Assembly: GCA_964387585.1 (NCBI GenBank)
Contig: CAYLWW010000021.1
Location: 1 to 19,527, forward strand
Reading direction: 5' to 3'
DNA from: CAYLWW01 sp964387585
GTDB taxonomy: Bacteria; Pseudomonadota; Alphaproteobacteria; Rickettsiales; Midichloriaceae
DNA: 19,527 nt
Positions within the stretch are counted from its first letter, which is position 1; each line of letters starts with the position of its first letter. The position numbers and the translations under genes were made by a program. This document shows positions 14,350 through 19,527 of this stretch, piece after piece. The notes beneath the pieces were generated by a model. The model made no database searches and had not been told where the DNA came from. It worked only from the letters and a program-made list of their open reading frames with translations.

Positions 14350-15179
14350 TCCGCATCGAGTCCGAGGGCCTGGCGGACCTGGAGCTGGACGGCTGGAGCG
14401 ACGGCATCAACTGCCGGGTGTTCGACCTCGGATGGCCCTCGACCCGGGCGGTGGTGTCGAACCGGCCGCTCGCCGATGGCACCGACGACCAGACCGCCTT
14501 CGTGGGGCCGCGGCTCGTGTCGCTCACCCTCGACGTGTTCTCCACCCCGGTGGCCACCCGCCGTGAACGCCTCGATGAGCTGGCCGCCTTCTGCCACCCG
14601 GGCCGCCGGTCCGAGCTGTTCTTCGCCGATCCGGCCGACGAGCCCGAACGGCGGATCCTGGTGCGGGCCGACCAGGGCTCGGCGCCGCTCTACTCCCCGA
14701 GCGAGACGCCGGTGCAGGTGATGTTCGTCGGCTACACGGGCCTGGTCGAGGCCGCCGCCACCACCACCGTGACGGTGCCGCCGCTGGCCCCTGCCGATGG
14801 CGCCCCGTTCGATTGGGAGTGGCCGGTCTCGTTCCCTGCGGCGTCCCCCACGGCGACCGTCGCCACCTCGAGCGGCTCCATGGCCGCCTGGCCCACCATC
14901 CGCATCGACGGCCCCTGCTACGGGCCGGTGGTCGCCTGCGGTGCTCTCCTGCTCTCGTTCCCCGAGCTCGCCATCGACGCCGGCCACTACCTGATGATCG
15001 ACACCGCGGCCCGCACGGTGCTGCTCGACGGCACCGCGGACCGGCGCTCGTCGCTCGACCCCGCGGTGTCGGCGTGGTGGCAGATCCAGCCGGGGACCAA
15101 CGACCTGTTCTTCACGCCCGAGCTGTCGGGGCCGGACGCCGAGGCGACCGTCACGTGGCGGGACACCTACTTCCTATGA
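14346..15179 (+). CDS. Distal tail (Dit-like) protein
   Basis: This 277-residue protein follows the tape measure with a 4-base GTGA overlap, as distal tail proteins do. Dit forms the ring at the tube's end that links tube to tip. The N-terminal half resembles the conserved Dit barrel: DLELDGWSDGINCRVFDLGW, then PRLVSLTLDVFSTPVATRRE, a helix with RLDELAAFCHPGRRSELFF, and PVQVMFVGYTGLVEA. The second half is beta-rich and contains PTIRIDGPCYGPVV, HYLMIDTAARTVLLDG and WWQIQPGTNDLFFT, the usual C-terminal tail-domain pattern with its late WW/PG turn. Length is typical for actinophage versions. Start is the GTG at 14346. Confidence 0.82.
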   Translation: MIRIESEGLADLELDGWSDGINCRVFDLGWPSTRAVVSNRPLADGTDDQTAFVGPRLVSLTLDVFSTPVATRRERLDELAAFCHPGRRSELFFADPADEPERRILVRADQGSAPLYSPSETPVQVMFVGYTGLVEAAATTTVTVPPLAPADGAPFDWEWPVSFPAASPTATVATSSGSMAAWPTIRIDGPCYGPVVACGALLLSFPELAIDAGHYLMIDTAARTVLLDGTADRRSSLDPAVSAWWQIQPGTNDLFFTPELSGPDAEATVTWRDTYFL

Positions 15180-15189
15180 GGAGCAACCA

Positions 15190-16152
15190 ATGGATGTGAC
15201 CGCACTCCAGAACGTGGACCTGTCGGCCCGAGGGCTGCGCCTCGTCGCGGACGCCACCGCCTTCCCCGGCGTGGATGGCCCGGCCGACTTCGCGGTCGGC
15301 CCCCGTGACGCCGGCGCCAACATGAGCGTCGACGTGGCGGCCGGGCTGGCGGTCGTCGACGGTGGCGCCCGCGGCTCCTACATCGTGTCGTCGGGTGGCG
15401 CGGTGAACGTGGTGATCGGTGCCGCACCGGGCGCCGGTGAGTCGCGCATCGACCTCGTGGTGCTCAAGGTCTCCGACTCCGAGTACGCCGGGGCCGACGA
15501 CGAGGCCGAGGTGGTGGTCGTCGCCGGCACCGCGGACCCGTCGCCGGTGGCGCCCTCGGTGCCGACCGGTGGCCTGCTGCTCGCCCAGGTGCTCGTCGAG
15601 GACGACACCACCTCCATCGGCTCCGGTGCCATCACCGACCGGCGTGGCCCGTCGCGGGCCGTCACCGATTGGGGCGGCACCCCGGCGACCGGCACGAACG
15701 GGCAGATCGTGTTCACCTCCGCCGGTGGCCTGCTGCTGCGTGACGGCGGCGCGTGGGTGGCCTACCTGGCGCCCGACCAGTTCCAGGCCGCGCAGCAGAC
15801 GCAGTTGCTCAAGGCCGGCCCCTACAGCGCGTGGTCGCAGTGGGGAACGACGCTCACCGTGCCCGGTGGCACCCCGACCGGCGCCGTGCTCGTGACCTGC
15901 ACCGTGGCCGGGTTCGTGGACGACTACATCACCGGCGACCACGTCTTCGAGATCAGCGACGACGGCGGCTCGACGTGGCACCGGTCGCCCGTGTTCCCCG
16001 GCGCCGCCTACCGGCAGTATCAGGTGCTGTTCTCGTCGCCGTCGGGTGAGATCCAGGCCCGGATCTTGATGGAGGACGCGGTCGCCGGGTCCGACGAGAC
16101 CGGCGACGCGGGCTGCGTGTTCACCGCCAGCTACGCCCCGGTGCAGGTGTAG
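15190..16152 (+). CDS. Minor tail protein (tail tip)
   Basis: This 320-residue protein begins at ATG 15190, with GAGGAG (15178-15183) overlapping the previous stop. The N-terminal 160 residues have a GANMSVDVAAGLAVVDGGA segment followed by GSYIVSSGGAVNVVIG and ESRIDLVVLKVSDSEY, a pattern I recall from actinophage minor tail proteins. The C-terminal part (about 165-320) is beta-rich with TNGQIVFTSAGGLLLRDGG and a VFEISDDGGSTWHRSP strand pair that may form a separate binding domain. Membership in the tip is supported by location directly after Dit. Whether it touches the host receptor is unknown. It contains no collagen-like repeats and no hydrolase motif. Confidence 0.72.
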   Translation: MDVTALQNVDLSARGLRLVADATAFPGVDGPADFAVGPRDAGANMSVDVAAGLAVVDGGARGSYIVSSGGAVNVVIGAAPGAGESRIDLVVLKVSDSEYAGADDEAEVVVVAGTADPSPVAPSVPTGGLLLAQVLVEDDTTSIGSGAITDRRGPSRAVTDWGGTPATGTNGQIVFTSAGGLLLRDGGAWVAYLAPDQFQAAQQTQLLKAGPYSAWSQWGTTLTVPGGTPTGAVLVTCTVAGFVDDYITGDHVFEISDDGGSTWHRSPVFPGAAYRQYQVLFSSPSGEIQARILMEDAVAGSDETGDAGCVFTASYAPVQV

Positions 16153-16155
16153 CCG

Positions 16156-16860
16156 ATGGAGCCGTACTACCAGGACGATCACGTCACCCTGTACCACGGG
16201 GACGCGCTAGAGGTGCTGCCCACTATCCGCTCGTCATCCATCGCCGCCGTGGTGACCGACCCGCCCTACGTCATCGGCGCCGTGTCGGCCGGGAACATGG
16301 CGAGCAAGTCCGGCGGGTGGGCCGACATGATGAACAGCGCCCTGTGGTTCTCCGCGTGGTACCGCGAGATCGACCGGGTGCTCCACTCCAGCGGCTCGTT
16401 CTGGACCTTCGCCAACTGGCGCACCATCCCCGTGGTCATGCGGGCCGCCATCGACGCCGGACTGCCGATCACGTCGCTGCTCGTGTGGGACAAGGAGTGG
16501 ATCGGCCCCGGTGGCCCGCAGGGTCTTCGCCCGTCCTATGAAGTGGTGGCGCTGATGGCGCAGCCGAAGTTCCAACTGCCGGACCGCGGCACGCCGGACA
16601 TCTGGCGGCACAAGGTCGGGAGCCACAAGCCGAACGGCCACCCGGCCGAGAAGCCTGAGAAGCTGGTCCGGCGCATCATCGACGCATGCGTGCTGTCCGA
16701 CGATGCCGTGGTGCTGGACCCGTTCGCCGGCTCCGGTTCCACGCTGGTGGCAGCCAAGACCCTCGGTCTCCGTGCGGTAGGTGTCGAAGCCGAGGAGAAG
16801 TGGTGCGAGCTGATCGCGTCCCGCTTGGCCGTTGACGCCCTCGACTTCGGCGCGGCCTGA
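16156..16860 (+). CDS. DNA adenine/cytosine amino-methyltransferase, beta class (orphan)
   Basis: This 234-residue enzyme would methylate an exocyclic amino group of adenine (N6) or cytosine (N4) in DNA. It carries the catalytic DPPY at 35-38, HPAEKP at 162-167, and the SAM-binding DPFAGSGST at 188-196, followed by AVGVEAEEKWCELI. The order of DPPY first and FxGxG last marks the beta class. Length is compact but complete. The region between motifs (about 60-160), holding target recognition, has WDKEWIGPGGPQGLRPSYEV. AGGTG at 16145-16149 is a fair ribosome binding site, and the stop shares a base with the next gene. There is no restriction endonuclease beside it. It uses codons such as CTA, ACT and TCA, rare among its neighbours, and looks less GC-rich, suggesting later acquisition. 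The recognition sequence cannot be read from the sequence. Confidence 0.93.
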   Translation: MEPYYQDDHVTLYHGDALEVLPTIRSSSIAAVVTDPPYVIGAVSAGNMASKSGGWADMMNSALWFSAWYREIDRVLHSSGSFWTFANWRTIPVVMRAAIDAGLPITSLLVWDKEWIGPGGPQGLRPSYEVVALMAQPKFQLPDRGTPDIWRHKVGSHKPNGHPAEKPEKLVRRIIDACVLSDDAVVLDPFAGSGSTLVAAKTLGLRAVGVEAEEKWCELIASRLAVDALDFGAA

Positions 16861-18683
16861 TGCCTCGCCGCCCGCTGGCCGTCGTCCAGTTCGGCCAGTT
16901 CCCCGACGGCGACCTCCCGGCCCGCTACGACGACACCGCCGGATGGGGCACCAACCCCGTCCGCATGGACGCCTACCGGGGCGACTGGCCCGCCCTCCAC
17001 ACCGCCGTGTCCAGCGTCAACGGCACCGCCGGCCGCGTCGTCGCCGGCCTGCTGCGCCCCCGCCGCTCCACCCTCACCTCGATCGGCTCCGGCGCCATCG
17101 GCGAGGCCGCCATCTACCGCTTCGCCGGCCTCACCCTGCCGACCGAAGGTGACCTCGTCGCCCAGCTCGGCACACCCGTCGGTGTCGAACGGCCCGCCAA
17201 GCCGTCCCCGTCCGCCGTGCAGGGCACCGCCGTCGGGCTCCAGACCCCCGACGCCACCCGCGGCGTCATGGCCGTCTGGATCGACTCGCTCCAGGTGTTC
17301 TTCCTCTACCAGTGGGACGGCGACGGCTCCGACGCCACCGTCACCTACTCGGCCGACACCCCCGACGCCACCGGCATCATCGGGCTGCGCTGGGGTGGCA
17401 GCGAGATCGCCGCCACCCTCAACGGCGAAGCCATCCGCCGCAACGCCGCCGACGGCGACCCGATCCCCGCCGTCACCCTCCCCGACGACACAAGCAACCT
17501 CGAGTCGTTCCTGATGGCCTACCAGTTCGGCATCTTCGCCGACTCGTTCGGCATCGCCTGGGCAGCGATCACCGAGGCCGCCGACGACCGGGCACCGTGG
17601 ACCCCGGCCCCCGACACCAACAACGGCACCGGGTGGGCGCTCACCGCCGCCACCCGTGACCGGCGCACCCGCGGCGACATCCCCGCTTCGACGTGGAAGT
17701 GGTCGTGGCGACTCAACGACTCGTCCGAGGTGACGTGGAGCCAGGAGCACCCCGCCGGCCCGAAGGTACGCCCCCACGCCACCCACGCCCAGGTCCGCTA
17801 CAACGGGCGGCTCATGCACGCCGGCCCCGTCGGGCCGATCAAGCGGGCGTTCGGCAAGGACGGCGAGTTCTCCGGCTCGTGGACCGCCGGCGACCGGGTG
17901 TCGCAGCTCGACGCCCGCATCCTCTACCCGACCTCCACCCTCGCATGGGTCGACCAGCCGCTCGGCACCGTGCTGCGCGACCTGATCGGCGACTGCAACG
18001 AGCTGCCCGGCGGCGACACCGGCGTCCGGGTGGACCCCGACCTCGTCGGCCCCACCATCACGCTCACGGCCAAGGCCCGCGACTCGGTGCGCAAGACCAT
18101 CGCCGCCGCCGTCGACCTGGCGCGGGGCGAATGGTGGATCGACCGCGATGACACGCTGCGCTGGTCCGAGACCGGCCGAGGTGGGCAGCGCCCGTTCCTC
18201 GCCGACCACGGCGGCACCGTCTCGGCGATCACCGAGGACGCCGTCCCCGCCACCCACGGCACCGCCCTCTGGATGACCGGCGACCAGTCCGCCGTCTACC
18301 GGCAGGCCGCCGACATCGCCACGAGCGCCGTCGGGCGCCTCGACCTCGTCACCTCCGACCCCGACCAGACCCAACCGGCCACCCTCGCCGCCCGCGCTGA
18401 CCGCATGCTCGACGACGCCGTCGCCATGCGCCCCGCGTGGACCGTCGAGATGCGGCCCGGTGCCTGGGAGCCATCGAAGCTCGCACCCGGAGACACCGCC
18501 CACCTCGTCTCTGCTGTCGCCGGCGTCGACGAATGGCTCCGGGTCTACGAGATCACCGTCACCGGGACCGGCGACGACGCCACCGCCCCGAAGGTCGAGA
18601 TCACCTTCGGCGCCCCCCGCCCCGACTTCGTGCGCCTGCTGGCCACCGACCGGCGCCGTGTCGCCACACTCGAACGCCGATGA
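16860..18683 (+). CDS. Large minor tail protein, hub/Tal-like
   Basis: This 607-residue protein starts at an ATG sharing one base with the methyltransferase stop. About residues 265-607 read like the actinophage tail-hub or Tal-type minor tail protein: WSWRLNDSSEVTWSQEHP, an RYNGRLMHAGPVGPI strand, VDLARGEWWIDRDDTLRWSE (~418-437), and a late EWLRVYEITVTGTGDD segment. The first ~245 residues seem a separate beta-rich domain with VMAVWIDSLQVFFLYQWDG and a WGGSEIAATLNGEAI hairpin (from W178), which recalls concanavalin-like sugar-binding sandwiches, though only weakly. I see no endopeptidase or lysozyme catalytic motif. The role, closing the tail tip and contacting the cell, is inferred from position and the C-terminal half. 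Confidence 0.75.
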   Translation: MPRRPLAVVQFGQFPDGDLPARYDDTAGWGTNPVRMDAYRGDWPALHTAVSSVNGTAGRVVAGLLRPRRSTLTSIGSGAIGEAAIYRFAGLTLPTEGDLVAQLGTPVGVERPAKPSPSAVQGTAVGLQTPDATRGVMAVWIDSLQVFFLYQWDGDGSDATVTYSADTPDATGIIGLRWGGSEIAATLNGEAIRRNAADGDPIPAVTLPDDTSNLESFLMAYQFGIFADSFGIAWAAITEAADDRAPWTPAPDTNNGTGWALTAATRDRRTRGDIPASTWKWSWRLNDSSEVTWSQEHPAGPKVRPHATHAQVRYNGRLMHAGPVGPIKRAFGKDGEFSGSWTAGDRVSQLDARILYPTSTLAWVDQPLGTVLRDLIGDCNELPGGDTGVRVDPDLVGPTITLTAKARDSVRKTIAAAVDLARGEWWIDRDDTLRWSETGRGGQRPFLADHGGTVSAITEDAVPATHGTALWMTGDQSAVYRQAADIATSAVGRLDLVTSDPDQTQPATLAARADRMLDDAVAMRPAWTVEMRPGAWEPSKLAPGDTAHLVSAVAGVDEWLRVYEITVTGTGDDATAPKVEITFGAPRPDFVRLLATDRRRVATLERR

Positions 18684-18755
18684 CGCACCCCCACCCGCAC
18701 CCCTGGAGCCGCCCCGTGCCCACGTACCCGCCCACCACGCCACCCGGCCCACGCC

Positions 18756-19130
18756 ATGACCACCCCGGCCTGGAGGTGCAAGCGCGGCGACGACTTCTAC
18801 GCGCCGGCCCCGATCGTGGTCAAGGTCGGAGGCGTCGCCCAAGACCTCACCGATCCCGACTGGGAGATCGCCATCCAGGCCCGCTCCACGCCCGAGGCGG
18901 CCGACGTCGCGTTCACCCCGACGTGGGACACCGACCCGGCGCTGCTCGAGGCCGGCGAGATCTGGCTGATCCTCGACCGGGACTCCACCCGTGAGCCGCG
19001 TGGCACCTACTACCTCGACCTCCAGGTCACGAACGACACGCTGCCGAAGGTGAAGCGCAAGACCTCCGAGGTGTTCTCGATCACCTTCGTCGACACCGCG
19101 ACCTGGACCGATGACGAGGTGGGCTCATGA
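18756..19130 (+). CDS. Small baseplate/tail-tip protein (BppU-N-like)
   Basis: This 124-residue protein has the outline of the N-terminal domain of upper-baseplate or fibre-anchoring proteins: a charged start with KRGDDFYAPAPIVV, then QDLTDPDWEIAIQARS, a middle AFTPTWDTD, and late GTYYLDLQVTND with KRKTSEVFSITFVDTAT. That is an Ig-like sandwich which often attaches a distal fibre to the tip. It lies in the same frame as the preceding gene, 72 bases after its TGA, and no clear ribosome binding site precedes the ATG at 18756, which is unusual in this operon. Its end overlaps the next gene by four bases (ATGA). Function beyond a structural tip role is not supported. Confidence 0.68.
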   Translation: MTTPAWRCKRGDDFYAPAPIVVKVGGVAQDLTDPDWEIAIQARSTPEAADVAFTPTWDTDPALLEAGEIWLILDRDSTREPRGTYYLDLQVTNDTLPKVKRKTSEVFSITFVDTATWTDDEVGS

Positions 19131-19527
19131 GCGACATCACCTTCGAGCTGGGCGCCGAGGCCGGCGACGACGTCTCCTTCGACATCCCGACGCCTGGCGT
19201 GGAGCTGCCGATCTCGTCCGACGACGTCGACGTGGCCGGCGACCCGCTGACCGGTTACCTGGCAGACAACCTGACCCGCCGGGTTGGTTCGTTCACCGAC
19301 GATTTCGACGCTGACGGCACGTTCACCACGATTCCGCTGCTCGACGTCGGCGACTTTCCGCGGGCGTTCTACACCGGCACCACGATCCTCGTCACCACCG
19401 GCCTCAACGTCGGCATCTGGACCGTGCCCGCCTCCGGCCCCTGTGTCCCCGGCCCGGCCCTCGCGCCGGGTGACAAGATCGCTTCGCAGTCCGGGCGCAC
19501 CGCCACCGCCTACACCCTCGACGGCAC
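19127..19527 (+). CDS. Tail-tip/fibre protein, 3' end outside the window (partial)
   Basis: The ATG at 19127 overlaps the stop of the previous gene, and the frame stays open for 133 codons to the window end. The visible part begins MSDITFELGAEAGDDVSFDI, is acidic (many Asp) and continues with LTRRVGSFTDDFDADGTFTT, an FYTGTTILVTTGLNVGIWTV strand region and CVPGPALAPGDKIASQSG. I do not recognise the family. Strand-rich composition and position after a baseplate-like gene suggest a fibre or tip component. Codon use matches the structural genes. Confidence 0.6.
   Translation, partial: MSDITFELGAEAGDDVSFDIPTPGVELPISSDDVDVAGDPLTGYLADNLTRRVGSFTDDFDADGTFTTIPLLDVGDFPRAFYTGTTILVTTGLNVGIWTVPASGPCVPGPALAPGDKIASQSGRTATAYTLDG

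Noticed and set aside
16536..18842. A 768-codon minus-strand open frame opposite the methyltransferase and hub genes
   Set aside because: It is glycine/valine/aspartate-rich with no domain, and crosses several well-supported + strand genes. High GC content suppresses stop codons on the opposite strand.
18680..18994. An open frame starting at the ATGA overlap after the hub gene
   Set aside because: It would fit the overlap style, but the product is an Arg/Pro/His-rich string without fold signals and it overlaps the convincing BppU-like gene in another frame.
15190..19527. Possible diversity-generating retroelement with a variable tail gene
   Set aside because: No reverse transcriptase and no template/variable repeat pair with adenine-biased differences are seen in the window; the short TSIGSGAI repeat does not fit.

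Overview
The window is a late structural operon of a tailed, siphovirus-type phage or prophage. All genes lie on the + strand, packed with 1- to 4-base stop/start overlaps. Base composition is very GC-rich, third codon positions are mostly G or C, and GTG starts and GGAGG-type ribosome binding sites are common. Together with the style of several proteins (TerS opening with PGPPP, the minor tail proteins), this suggests a high-GC Actinobacteria host. That is an inference, and I cannot name the host or the phage. No integrase, repressor, lysis, replication or tRNA gene is visible, so temperate and lytic lifestyles cannot be told apart.

Layout. (1) Packaging and head, 16-6199: small terminase, large terminase, portal, a MuF-like minor head protein, scaffold, P22-like major capsid protein, head-tail adaptor. 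(2) A four-domain, three-gene glycan-modification cassette, 6196-8761: a double glycosyltransferase (GT-A domain with a galactosyltransferase-type motif fused to a GT32-like domain), a small SAM methyltransferase, and a second glycosyltransferase paralogous to the first domain of the fusion. It splits the usual adaptor-to-stopper order, yet its genes are joined to their neighbours by 1- to 4-base overlaps, so it should be made together with the virion proteins. (3) Neck and tail, 8761-15179: head closure protein, HK97 gp10-like protein, tail terminator, major tail protein, tail assembly chaperones G and GT (probable -1 frameshift), a 1102-residue tape measure with long heptad-repeat blocks, and a distal tail protein. 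(4) Tail tip, 15190-19527: a minor tail protein, an orphan beta-class DNA methyltransferase, a large hub-like minor tail protein, a small baseplate-like protein, and a tail protein cut off by the window end.

How it works together. Terminase packages DNA through the portal into a scaffolded P22/HK97-fold capsid. The neck proteins close the head and join a tail whose length is set by the tape measure, with G/GT as its chaperones. The tip proteins presumably bind the host. The two accessory insertions are the most interesting content: a glycosyltransferase/methyltransferase set that may decorate the virion with a methylated glycan, and a DNA methyltransferase that may mark progeny DNA during late infection.
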